The position numbers and the translations under genes were made by a program. Positions 53,918-62,298 of a stretch of 64,000 bases of DNA are shown piece by piece. The DNA comes from JAFGJQ01 sp964495075 (GTDB taxonomy: Bacteria; Planctomycetota; Phycisphaerae; UBA1845), in contig CAZBUJ010000009.1 of NCBI GenBank assembly GCA_964495075.1, positions 1 to 64,000 of the forward strand, read 5' to 3'. Every line of letters starts with the position of its first letter. Within the stretch, counting starts at the first letter, position 1. The notes below the pieces were generated by a model, which saw only the letters and a list, made by a program, of their open reading frames with translations, made no database searches and was not told the origin of the DNA.

Positions 53918-54952
53918 ATGGATTCGCTCGACGCCAAACGAATCGTGCTGATCGGGGGCGCGGGATTCATCGGTCACAATCTCGCGCTGGGATTGCGCCG
54001 GCTCGGCTGCCACGTCGACGTCGTGGACAACCTGCAGGTGAACAACCTGCTGTCGGTCGCATCGGGTGATCCATACGCCCACAACCGCGACCTCTACATG
54101 CGAATCGTCACGCAACGGCTAGACCTGTTGCGAGGCGCCGGCATCCCGCTGCATATCCAGGACGCCCGGGACTACCACGCCCTGTCGCACCTGCTGGAGC
54201 GGATTCAGCCGCAGGTCATCGTCCACCTGGCCGCCGTCTCGCACGCCGGGCTGGCCAACAAGGATCCGCACTCCACCTTCGATCACAGCCTGCGCACGTT
54301 GGAGAACGCCCTGGACAACGCCCGGCCGGGCTGCCTCGATGTGGAGCGGTTCGTCTACTTCTCGTCGAGCATGGTGTACGGCCATTTCCAGGGCGAGATG
54401 GTGACGGAGGACGTCCCGTGCGATCCCATCGGCATTTACGGCGCGTTGAAGCTGGCGGGCGAGCGGATGGTCATCGCGTACAACCAGGTGTTCGGCCTGC
54501 CGTACACGATCGTGCGGCCGTCGGCGTTGTACGGCGAGCGGTGCGTGAGTCGGCGGGTGGGGCAGGTGTTCATCGAGAACGCCCTGAAGGGCGCGGAGGT
54601 GCAGGTCCAGGGGGATGGGGCCGATCGACTGGACTTCACCTACGTGCAGGACGTGGTGAACGGCGTGGAACGTGTGCTGCGCAGCGACAACGCGATCAAC
54701 GAAACGTTCAATATCACGTATGGGCAGTCCCGATCGCTTCGCGAGCTGGCGGAGACGCTGCAGGCGTACTTCCCGGACCTCGAGGTGCGGTGCGTGCCGC
54801 GCGATCGACTGACGCCCAAACGCGGTACGCTCTGCATCGACAAGGCGGCGTCCGCTATCGGTTACCAACCCCAGTACCCGCTGGAGGTGGGAATGGAGCA
54901 CTACGTAAACTGGTACAAGGAAATGACTGATGCGTTATGTCCTGTGGGCTAA
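53918..54952 (+). CDS. NAD-dependent nucleotide-sugar epimerase/dehydratase
   Basis: 344 residues. LIGGAGFIGHNLALGLRRLG is the GxxGxxG nucleotide site, VVDNLQVNN the ribose-binding Asp region, VIVHLAAVSHAG the active-site Ser strand, FVYFSSSMVYGHF and IYGALKLAGERMV the catalytic YxxxK, and RPSALYGERC the substrate loop. This extended SDR could be a 4-epimerase, 4,6-dehydratase or decarboxylase; I cannot choose. GAGGAGGT lies 10 nt before the ATG; a TTG two codons earlier is an alternative. Frames upstream of 53918 belong to the overlapping aminotransferase. Confidence 0.9.
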   Translation: MDSLDAKRIVLIGGAGFIGHNLALGLRRLGCHVDVVDNLQVNNLLSVASGDPYAHNRDLYMRIVTQRLDLLRGAGIPLHIQDARDYHALSHLLERIQPQVIVHLAAVSHAGLANKDPHSTFDHSLRTLENALDNARPGCLDVERFVYFSSSMVYGHFQGEMVTEDVPCDPIGIYGALKLAGERMVIAYNQVFGLPYTIVRPSALYGERCVSRRVGQVFIENALKGAEVQVQGDGADRLDFTYVQDVVNGVERVLRSDNAINETFNITYGQSRSLRELAETLQAYFPDLEVRCVPRDRLTPKRGTLCIDKAASAIGYQPQYPLEVGMEHYVNWYKEMTDALCPVG

Positions 54953-55883
54953 CGGCAACCGGGGCGTTCGCTGTCTCGATGCGCTCGTGTCGGCGGGGTA
55001 CCGACCCGCCCTGGTCGTCGTGCACGCCAACCGCGGTTCGCAGTGGTACGCGTCGGTGGAGGCGGAGGCGAACAAACTCATGCTGCCCACCGTGGCACCG
55101 GTGGACCCCAACGGTCCGGAGCACAAGGAACGGGTGCGCCGCGAGGACCCGGACGTCTTCATCCTGGCGGGTTACGGGCCGATTCTGAGCGAGGCGGTCC
55201 TCCAGATCCCGTCGCACCTTACCATCAACCTTCACGCGGGGAAGCTGCCCGAGTACCGCGGCTCGTCGCCCATGAACTGGGCGCTCCTCAATGGCGAGAC
55301 GTCGTTTACGCTCTCCGTGATACGCGTTGACGCGGGCGTGGACACCGGCGACGTGCTGCTCGACCAGACGTTCCCCATCGCGATCGACGACACCATCGTC
55401 GATCTGCACCGCGTCGCCAACGAGCGGTTCCCCCAGATGCTGTTGCAGGTGGTGGAAAAGATCCATACCGAGTCCCTCCGGCCGCGGAAGCAGGACCCGA
55501 CCCTGGCCCGGTACATGCCGCTCCGCTTCCCGGACGACGGCCTCGTGCTGTGGGACATGCTGACCGCCGAGGAGATTCACAACCGCATTCGAGCGCTGCG
55601 ACCGCCCTACCCCGGCGCCTTCACGTTCTACAACGGGCGGCAGGTCACGCTGGTGTCGTCCCGGCTGCGCGACTTCGAACACCGCGGTGAACCGGGCCGG
55701 ATCTATCGCAAGGCGGACCACGGTCTGCTCGTCTGCGCCCGTGACCGGTGCCTGTGGATCACCGAAGCGGTGTTCACGGACGACAGTATGGCACTGTCCG
55801 ATGCGGTGACGCGTTACGACAAGCTGGCCACGATGCAGGGGGCAGCGCTGCGCTTCTATCGCAAGGGGGGGCAACCGTGCTGA
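54930..55883 (+). CDS. formyltransferase, two-domain (sugar N-formyltransferase-like)
   Basis: 317 residues. The N-terminal domain has the folate-binding formyltransferase motif TINLHAGKLPEYRGSSPMNW, with catalytic Asn and His, and the third residue in VDAGVDTGDVLLDQ. The C-terminal roughly 100 residues (IRALRPPYPGAFTFYNGRQV) resemble the OB-like C-terminal domain of ArnA and methionyl-tRNA formyltransferase. Because it lies inside a sugar operon, formylation of an amino sugar (as in VioF, QdtF or ArnA-N) is more likely than of initiator tRNA. It overlaps the epimerase gene by 23 nt and the next gene by 7 nt. Confidence 0.85.
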   Translation: MRYVLWANGNRGVRCLDALVSAGYRPALVVVHANRGSQWYASVEAEANKLMLPTVAPVDPNGPEHKERVRREDPDVFILAGYGPILSEAVLQIPSHLTINLHAGKLPEYRGSSPMNWALLNGETSFTLSVIRVDAGVDTGDVLLDQTFPIAIDDTIVDLHRVANERFPQMLLQVVEKIHTESLRPRKQDPTLARYMPLRFPDDGLVLWDMLTAEEIHNRIRALRPPYPGAFTFYNGRQVTLVSSRLRDFEHRGEPGRIYRKADHGLLVCARDRCLWITEAVFTDDSMALSDAVTRYDKLATMQGAALRFYRKGGQPC

Positions 55884-56902
55884 TCGACGGGTTCGACACG
55901 AACGACCGTGTGCTCGTGGTGGCCGAGATCGGCAACAACCACGAGGGGCGATACGCGGTGGCGGACGAGATGGTCTGTCGAGCGGCGGAGGCCGGGGCGG
56001 ACGCCGTCAAGTTCCAGACGTTCCAGACCGAGCACTACGTGTCCCCTGCGGACACCGCCCGGTTCGAGCGGCTCAAGCAGTTCGAGCTGACCCGCGATGA
56101 GTTCGCCAGGCTGGCCGAGCGGGCGCGGGCCGAAGGGGTGCTCTTTCTCTCAACGCCGTTCGACCTGGGCAGCGCGGTCTTTCTCAACGCGCTGGTGGCC
56201 GCGTTCAAGATCGCGTCGGGCGACAACACGTTTATCCCGCTCATCGAGACGGTGGCGTGCACGGGCAGGCCGATTCTGCTCTCGTGCGGCATGGCGACCG
56301 TCGCCCAGTTGCGGCACGCCCGGTCGGCGGTGGAGCGGGTGTGGGCCGAAGAGGGCGTCGTGCAGGAGCTGGCCGTGCTCCATTGCGTGTCGAGCTACCC
56401 CGTGCCACCCGCGGAGGCGAATCTCGCCGCGATCCGCCACCTGCAGCAGGAGTTCGGAGCCACGGTGGGGTACTCCGACCACACGCTGGGCATCGAGGCG
56501 GCCGCGCTGTCGGTGGCCGTCGGTGCGCGGATCGTCGAGAAGCACTTCACGCTCGACAAGCAGTACTCGGACTTCCGTGATCACCAGTTGTCGGCCGACC
56601 CGTCGGAGCTGAGACAACTGGTCGAGCGGATTCGCGTGATCGAGACCCTGCTCGGCGGCGGTCGCAAGGTGCCGCAACCGAGCGAGGACGCGGCCCAGAC
56701 GGCCTTGCGTCGATCGGTGGCCGCCGGTCGGGACTTGCCGGCGGGGACCACGCTGACCTGGAACGATATCACATGGCTCCGGCCGGGTGGGGGCGTGCCG
56801 CCGGGGCGGGAGGCGGCGGTGCTGGGCCGCACGGTGGCGTGTCCGGTGCGGCGCGGGCAGCCGCTGACCCTGGACATGCTCGCGCCGGTGGAGGTCGGAT
56901 GA
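55877..56902 (+). CDS. NeuB/SpsE-family nonulosonic acid synthase
   Basis: 341 residues. All family motifs are present: EIGNNHEGRYAVADEMV, GADAVKFQTFQTEHYVSP, LFLSTPFDLGSAVFLN, FKIASGDNTFIPLIE, ILLSCGMAT, LHCVSSYPVP, GYSDHTLGIEAAAL and IVEKHFTLDKQYSDFRDH. A C-terminal SAF/antifreeze domain (LRRSVAAGRDLPAGTTLTWN) closes the active site. It condenses phosphoenolpyruvate with a C6 sugar such as ManNAc or a 2,4-diacetamido hexose to give a nine-carbon ulosonic acid. GTG 55877 has GGGGGG upstream and overlaps the formyltransferase. This is the key enzyme of the operon; the exact sugar cannot be read from sequence. Confidence 0.92.
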   Translation: MLIDGFDTNDRVLVVAEIGNNHEGRYAVADEMVCRAAEAGADAVKFQTFQTEHYVSPADTARFERLKQFELTRDEFARLAERARAEGVLFLSTPFDLGSAVFLNALVAAFKIASGDNTFIPLIETVACTGRPILLSCGMATVAQLRHARSAVERVWAEEGVVQELAVLHCVSSYPVPPAEANLAAIRHLQQEFGATVGYSDHTLGIEAAALSVAVGARIVEKHFTLDKQYSDFRDHQLSADPSELRQLVERIRVIETLLGGGRKVPQPSEDAAQTALRRSVAAGRDLPAGTTLTWNDITWLRPGGGVPPGREAAVLGRTVACPVRRGQPLTLDMLAPVEVG

Positions 56903-57615
56903 AACTGGCGGTGCTGACAACCGAAACGACCCATCACGTGCACTTCGTGCGCGGGCTGAACGAAGTGCACCGCGTGGACTTGATCGTGGCCGAAACGCGC
57001 GGGCCCACGCCGCCGTTCGAGACGGCCCACCCCTTCGAGGCGGAACGGGACGTCTACGAGCGGCGCGCGTTTTTCGAGGGGGCCGACGTTCGCCTGTCCG
57101 ACGTTGCCGAGGTGCTCGAGGTCGAGTCCGCGAACGACGGGCGGGCGGTGGACGCGCTGGGCGGGCTCAACCCGGACGTGGTCGTCGTGTTCGGCACGGG
57201 GCGGCTGGGGCGCGAGGTACTCGCCCGGTGTCCGGATCGGACGATCAACCTGCACGGCGGCGACCCGGAGCACTATCGCGGGCTCGACACGCACCTGTGG
57301 GCGGTGTACCACGGCGACTTTGATCAGCTCATCGCCACGTTGCACTATGTCACCGAGGACCTCGACGCGGGCGACGTGATCGCCCAGACGCGAGTCCAGG
57401 TCGAGCCGGGCATGCCTCTGCACCAGCTCCGGGCCCGCAACACCGGCGCGTGCCTCGATCTGACCCTCGCCGCGCTGGATGCGTACCGGCGGTCGGGACA
57501 GTTTATTCGACGTCCCCAGCGGCAGCGGGGGCGGTACTATTCGTTCATGCCCGCCGCGCTCAAACCCATGTGCGTGGAACGGTTTGAAACCTACACGAAG
57601 GGATTGACGTCATGA
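56899..57615 (+). CDS. second formyltransferase, single-domain
   Basis: 238 residues. The motif TINLHGGDPEHYRGLDTHLW with Asn and His, and EDLDAGDVIAQT with the third catalytic residue, place it in the formyltransferase family. LNPDVVVVFGTGRLGREVL is the preceding core strand. Unlike the gene at 54930 it has no C-terminal OB-like domain, only a short basic end. ATGA overlap with the NeuB-like gene. Two different formyltransferases flanking one NeuB gene suggest two formyl groups, or formylation at two stages. Alternatively one acts on a non-sugar amine. Confidence 0.85.
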   Translation: MKLAVLTTETTHHVHFVRGLNEVHRVDLIVAETRGPTPPFETAHPFEAERDVYERRAFFEGADVRLSDVAEVLEVESANDGRAVDALGGLNPDVVVVFGTGRLGREVLARCPDRTINLHGGDPEHYRGLDTHLWAVYHGDFDQLIATLHYVTEDLDAGDVIAQTRVQVEPGMPLHQLRARNTGACLDLTLAALDAYRRSGQFIRRPQRQRGRYYSFMPAALKPMCVERFETYTKGLTS

Positions 57616-58571
57616 CGCTCGAACAGCGACTCGACGAACGTCGGCTGGCGGTTTTCCTGTTCCACGGAGTGGTGGAGGAATCGTCCTACCGCGTCCGTAA
57701 CTACACCCGCAAGCATCTCGTGGTGGACGAGTTCGAACGCTGCATTCGCAGCCTGGCCGAGGCGGGCACGCCGTTATCCATGGACGACGTGCTCCGCCAT
57801 CTGATCAACCACGAACCGTTTCCGCGCCGATCGTTTGCGGTGACGTTTGACGACGGGTTCGCCAACAACCGGTCGATCGCCGCGCCGATCCTGCGCCGGT
57901 ACGGCGTCCCCGCGACGATCTACGTGACCACGGGGTTCGTGGAGCGCAACGCGATGTCCTGGATCGACCGGATCGAGTGGGGCTTCGAGCGGGCGGCCCC
58001 CGGCTGCGTGCGGTTGCCCTGGTCCGACTCGCCGGCCGCGTTCAGCACGCCGGACGACCGCGTTCGCATCCTCGACGAGATCCGGATCTACGCGAAGGCC
58101 ACCCCGCGCATCGACCGCGAGGCGATGGCGGATGACCTGCTCGCCCAGTGCGGCGTGCCGGACGTGCGGACCAGCGACGACCCGTTGGACCGCAAGCTGA
58201 CCTGGCGGGAGGTCCGCGAGCTGGCGGCCGACCCGCTGTTCAACATCGGCGGCCATGCCCACCATCACGCGATCCTGAGCCACCTGTCGCCCGAGGCACT
58301 GGAGAACGAGATCGACGCGAGCATCACCCTGCTGCACGACAAGGCGGGTGTCAAGCCGTGCCACTACGCCTACCCGGAGGGCTTGCGGCACTGCTACTCG
58401 CCGTCGGTGATCCTGACGCTGCGATCGTTCGGCGTGCAGTGCTGCCCCACCGCCATGGACGGCCTGAACGATGAGACGACTGACCCGTTCCAGCTACGCC
58501 GGATCCCGGTGGCGGGCGCCGGTGCCGCGGGCGGCAGCAACCAGCGATCGGTGGCGGAGGTGGCCGGCTGA
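57612..58571 (+). CDS. NodB-type polysaccharide deacetylase
   Basis: 319 residues. RSFAVTFDDGFANN carries the NodB TFDD motif (metal and base aspartates), GGHAHHHAILSHLS the HxxxxH-type second motif, and KPCHYAYPEGLRHCY the later conserved segment. The start VFLFHGVVEESSY is the usual first strand (F-H-G) of this family. There is no signal peptide, so it probably acts in the cytoplasm on a sugar nucleotide or lipid-linked sugar, exposing an amine for the formyltransferases. ATGA overlap with the preceding formyltransferase supports that coupling; the pairing is inference. Confidence 0.88.
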   Translation: MTLEQRLDERRLAVFLFHGVVEESSYRVRNYTRKHLVVDEFERCIRSLAEAGTPLSMDDVLRHLINHEPFPRRSFAVTFDDGFANNRSIAAPILRRYGVPATIYVTTGFVERNAMSWIDRIEWGFERAAPGCVRLPWSDSPAAFSTPDDRVRILDEIRIYAKATPRIDREAMADDLLAQCGVPDVRTSDDPLDRKLTWREVRELAADPLFNIGGHAHHHAILSHLSPEALENEIDASITLLHDKAGVKPCHYAYPEGLRHCYSPSVILTLRSFGVQCCPTAMDGLNDETTDPFQLRRIPVAGAGAAGGSNQRSVAEVAG

Positions 58572-58573
58572 CC

Positions 58574-60397
58574 ATGTGCGGAATCGCCGGATACATCGGG
58601 TATCGCCGACTGGACGACGGGCCGGTCGCCCGCACCCTGGAGCGGATGGCCACCCGCGGGCCGGATCACCGCGACCACGTGCACCTCGAGGAGGGCGATC
58701 TGCACGTTTACCTGCTGCACGCGCGGCTGAGCATCATCGACCTGGACGAGCGGGCCAACCAGCCCATGCAGCGCGATGGCTGCACCATGATTTTCAACGG
58801 CGAGATCTACAACTACCGCGAGCTACGCCGCGACCTGGAAAGCGACGGGTCGGCGTTCGTCACCGACTCCGACAGCGAGGTGCTGCTGCAATCGTATCGC
58901 CGGTACGGTGCCCGGTGCGTGGATCGCTTCGAGGGCATGTGGGCGTTCGCGATCTACGATCGGCGGAGGGGCACGCTGCTGCTGTCGCGCGATCGCTTCG
59001 CCGAGAAGCCGTTGTACACGCTTCGCACCGCCGACGGCCTGTACTTCGCGTCGGAAGTCAAGTACCTGTTCCTGCTCTCGGGGCAGCGGCCGCGCGTCAA
59101 CCTGCGGCACGTGTCGCGGTTTCTGGTGAACGGCTACACGGCGTTGTACAAGCAGGACGAGCGGTTTTTTCTCGACGTCGGCGAGGTGCCGTTCGCCACG
59201 AACGTCATGATCGACGCCGGCCTGCGCGAGACGCGTGAGCGGTACTGGACGCCCACCAGTTGCGTGCGCGAGATGTCGCTGGACGAGGCGATCGAGGCCA
59301 CGCGGGCGCGGCTGCTCCACGCGCTGGAGCTGCGGATGCGGGCCGACGTGCCGTTGGCGTTCTGCCTCAGCGGCGGCGTGGATTCGGGGGCCCTGGTGTC
59401 GATCGCGGCCAAGTCGATGGGCCGCCACGTCGTCACCTTCTCGATCATCGACCGCGATGAGCGGTACGACGAGTCGGCCAACATCAACGCCACCGTCGCG
59501 GACCTCGGCTGCGAGAACGTGTCCATCGAGATCCCGAAACGCGGGGCCCTCGACCACATGGCCCGGCTGGTGGACGACCACGACGCCCCCGTGCACACGC
59601 TGTCGTACTACGTGCACTCGTTTCTGTCCGAGGCGATCGCGGAGCGGGGGTACAAGGTCGTGCTTTCCGGCAACGGGGCCGACGAACTGTTCACCGGCTA
59701 CTACGACCATTTCAACCTGCATCTGTACGAGATGCGCGAGCATCCGGAGTTCGCGCGATACCGCGGCGAGTGGGAGACCCACGTGCAGGGTCTCGTCCGC
59801 AACCCGCACCTCCAGCGGGGCGACCTGTTCTTCGAGCAGCCGGACTTCCGCGGGCACATCTGGCTCAACAACGAAGTATTCGCCGCGTTGCTGAAGACGG
59901 ACTTCCGCGAGATGTTCACCGAGGAGCCGTACTGCGAACCGCTGCTCCGCAAGCGCATGCTCAATGAAATGTTCCACGAGATCATCCCGCAGGCGCTGCA
60001 TGAGGATGATCTCAACTCGATGCGGGTCTCGCTGGAGAACCGCAGCCCGTACCTCGACACCGGGCTGTTCGAGCTGGCCTACGCCATCCCGCCCGAGCAC
60101 CTCATCCGCAACGGCTACGGCAAGTACGTGCTTCGCGAGGCGGTGGCGGGCATCCTGAACGACCCGGTCCGACTCGATCGGCGGAAGGTGGGGTTCAACG
60201 CGGCATTCGTGTCGGTGGTGGACACGCGTTGCCCCGAGACGCGTGCCCGGCTGCTCGACGACAGCCCGGTCTTCGACCTGGTGGATCGGGATGGGGTCGC
60301 GGCCCTGCTCGATATGCGGCCGTTGCCCAACAGCTACAGCAAATTCCTGTTCTCATTCGTGAACGTGAAGCTATTCCTCGAGCGGTTCGCCGCCTAG
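58574..60397 (+). CDS. AsnB-type glutamine amidotransferase (asparagine synthase family)
   Basis: 607 residues. The N-terminal glutaminase starts MCGIAGYIG with nucleophile Cys2, followed by LSIIDLDERANQPM and FNGEIYNYRELR. The synthetase half has FCLSGGVDSGALVS (ATP-binding PP-loop, near 266), VVLSGNGADELFTGYY and NRSPYLDTGLFELAY. Classical AsnB makes asparagine, but homologues in O-antigen and capsule clusters amidate sugar carboxylates. Its position, 2 nt after the deacetylase gene and ahead of two methyltransferases, favours amidation of the carboxyl group of a uronic or ulosonic acid. Asparagine synthesis cannot be excluded. Confidence 0.92.
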   Translation: MCGIAGYIGYRRLDDGPVARTLERMATRGPDHRDHVHLEEGDLHVYLLHARLSIIDLDERANQPMQRDGCTMIFNGEIYNYRELRRDLESDGSAFVTDSDSEVLLQSYRRYGARCVDRFEGMWAFAIYDRRRGTLLLSRDRFAEKPLYTLRTADGLYFASEVKYLFLLSGQRPRVNLRHVSRFLVNGYTALYKQDERFFLDVGEVPFATNVMIDAGLRETRERYWTPTSCVREMSLDEAIEATRARLLHALELRMRADVPLAFCLSGGVDSGALVSIAAKSMGRHVVTFSIIDRDERYDESANINATVADLGCENVSIEIPKRGALDHMARLVDDHDAPVHTLSYYVHSFLSEAIAERGYKVVLSGNGADELFTGYYDHFNLHLYEMREHPEFARYRGEWETHVQGLVRNPHLQRGDLFFEQPDFRGHIWLNNEVFAALLKTDFREMFTEEPYCEPLLRKRMLNEMFHEIIPQALHEDDLNSMRVSLENRSPYLDTGLFELAYAIPPEHLIRNGYGKYVLREAVAGILNDPVRLDRRKVGFNAAFVSVVDTRCPETRARLLDDSPVFDLVDRDGVAALLDMRPLPNSYSKFLFSFVNVKLFLERFAA

Positions 60398-60412
60398 ACC
60401 CGGAGGGGAGGC

Positions 60413-61129
60413 ATGACGCCGGTCACGACAAAGCAAGCCGACTACCTGGCCACCAACCTCAGCTACCACCAGCGCGCCTATCGGAGCGGGTACGGCATTC
60501 AGTATCCCGAGGGGCACGTGGTCCGGTGCTACCACCGCGTGCTGCGCCACGAACTCGGGCTGGACGGCACGCACGGCGAGAACCTGCTGGACTTCGGCTG
60601 CGGCACCGGAACCCACTGCGCGTTCTTCGGGAGCAAAGGGTTCAACGTGTACGGCGTCGACGCGGACGAGACGGCGGTGCGCGCGTGCCAGGAGCGATTC
60701 CCGGCCATCGCCGGGCACTTCGAGGTCGTCGATCCCAAGCCACCCGCGGATCGCCGGCTGTTCGACGTCGATTTCGATATGGTGCTGTCCAACCAGGTGC
60801 TCTACTACCTCTCCAATACCGATCTGCGGGCGTGCGTGGACGGCCTGCACGCACAGGTCCGACCGGGCGGCGTGTTCATCGCGACGATGATGGCCGAACA
60901 CGGCTGCTTCCATGACTTCGCGGAGCCGGCGGACGACGGTTTGTGGCGGGTGAACGCGGGCCCGCTGACCGGACCGCAGCCGACGTACATCAACTTCACC
61001 CGTTCACCGGATGAGCTGTGCCGGCGGTTCGAGCCCTTCATGCCGCTGCACGTGGGGTATTACGACTTCGCGGTCGACGAGCGCGACGGAAGTTCACTGC
61101 ACTACCTGTTTATCGGGCGGAAGGGGTAG
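60413..61129 (+). CDS. class I SAM-dependent methyltransferase
   Basis: 238 residues. LLDFGCGTGTHCAFFGSKGF is SAM motif I, NVYGVDADETAVRACQERF motif II, FDMVLSNQVLYYLSN motif III/IV and VRPGGVFIATMMAEHG the post-motif strand. The N-terminal segment SYHQRAYRSGYGIQYPEGHV is a variable cap. ATG 60413 lies behind GGAGGGGAGG. It probably O- or N-methylates a sugar of the same glycan; the substrate is not predictable. Confidence 0.88.
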   Translation: MTPVTTKQADYLATNLSYHQRAYRSGYGIQYPEGHVVRCYHRVLRHELGLDGTHGENLLDFGCGTGTHCAFFGSKGFNVYGVDADETAVRACQERFPAIAGHFEVVDPKPPADRRLFDVDFDMVLSNQVLYYLSNTDLRACVDGLHAQVRPGGVFIATMMAEHGCFHDFAEPADDGLWRVNAGPLTGPQPTYINFTRSPDELCRRFEPFMPLHVGYYDFAVDERDGSSLHYLFIGRKG

Positions 61130-61132
61130 ACC

Positions 61133-62194
61133 ATGACCACCAGGCAGGCATCACCGCCGATCCCATGCCGGCACGGCAAGCCGCTCGACTACGGGCGGCT
61201 CGGCAAGACCTTCCGCGACGGTGCGGACTTCATGCGGCACCTGAAACATGCGGCGGAGGAAGCGGTCGCCCGGGCCGAACGGGAAGGCGCGGTGCGAATG
61301 GTGGATCGCTGTCCGGCGTGCGGCTCGCCCAACGTGGTCGACCGCTTCAAGGCGTACGGGTTCCAGTATCGCCAGTGCACGGAGCGTTGTTGCCGGCACG
61401 GGTTCGTCGCCACGCTGATTGACGATTCGCTGCGCGAGGCGTTCTTCCGCGATGACGCGCGGTACAGCAATACCAACTACTGCGATCCCGACAAGGCCGC
61501 GTTCCGGGTCGACCAGATCGCCCGCCCGAAGGTGGATCACGTGCTGGGCGCCACCGCGGCCGGCGCGTCACGGTGGCTGGACGTCGGCTGCGGAACCGGC
61601 GAGGTGCTGGCCGTCCTGCGCAGGATCGGAGGTTGGAACGCGATCGGCCTGGAGTTGTCGCCGCGCGACGCGGCGTTCGGGCGGGAGCAGTACCAGGTCG
61701 ACATCCGGGAGCAGCGGCTGGACGCGTTCATCGCCCACCAGCCGGACGCGCGGTTCGATGTCGTCTCGTTCTTCGGCGTGCTGCACTGCGTGGAGGACCC
61801 GGCCGCGTTGATCAAGGAGGCGGCGACGCAACTGACGGACGGTGGCCTCGTCGTGACCGAGGTGGCCCACTGCGACGCCTTGATCACCCGGGCTGTGGAA
61901 ACGTTCCCGGACCACCCGTCGGTATCGAGTTACAATGGCCTGACCACGCTGCACCAGTTTACCGTGGATTCGATCCAGGGCGTGCTGCGGTCGGCCGGGC
62001 TGGACCCGCTGTCGGCGTGGTTCTACGGGACGGATGTGCACGAAGTGCTCAATCAGTGGTGCTTCCGTGATGCGCGATTCGCGGGCAGCCCCTTGGAGAT
62101 CGCCTTGCGGGAGCTGGCCCCGGCGCTGCAGCAGGCGGTGGACGAGGGCCAGCGCAGTTCCAACATGCTCTGGATCGCCCGGAAGTCGGGGTGA
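61133..62194 (+). CDS. SAM-dependent methyltransferase with N-terminal zinc-binding region
   Basis: 353 residues. An N-terminal cysteine-rich segment (CPACGSPN, YRQCTERCCRHGF, about residues 62-92) resembles the putative zinc-binding domain of sugar C-methyltransferases. The SAM fold has RWLDVGCGTGEVLAVLRRIG, LELSPRDAAFGREQ and FDVVSFFGVLHCVEDPAALI. The C-terminal part includes TLHQFTVDSIQGVLRSAGL. Only 3 nt separate it from the preceding methyltransferase. C-methylation of a deoxysugar, as in TylC3-like enzymes, is possible but the usual C-terminal domain is not evident. Confidence 0.85.
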   Translation: MTTRQASPPIPCRHGKPLDYGRLGKTFRDGADFMRHLKHAAEEAVARAEREGAVRMVDRCPACGSPNVVDRFKAYGFQYRQCTERCCRHGFVATLIDDSLREAFFRDDARYSNTNYCDPDKAAFRVDQIARPKVDHVLGATAAGASRWLDVGCGTGEVLAVLRRIGGWNAIGLELSPRDAAFGREQYQVDIREQRLDAFIAHQPDARFDVVSFFGVLHCVEDPAALIKEAATQLTDGGLVVTEVAHCDALITRAVETFPDHPSVSSYNGLTTLHQFTVDSIQGVLRSAGLDPLSAWFYGTDVHEVLNQWCFRDARFAGSPLEIALRELAPALQQAVDEGQRSSNMLWIARKSG

Positions 62195-62298
62195 TACGCC
62201 GGTGGCCGCGCCGCCACCGTGCGACGGCTGTGACGGTGGATGATCAGGCACGATGCCGGCCGTGACGGGAACCGGTGTCGGCCGTGGAGGAATAGCCT

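Noticed and set aside
54930..55883. Housekeeping methionyl-tRNA formyltransferase (fmt)
   Set aside because: The motif is compatible, but overlap on both sides with sugar genes and absence of def or other translation genes favour a sugar enzyme.
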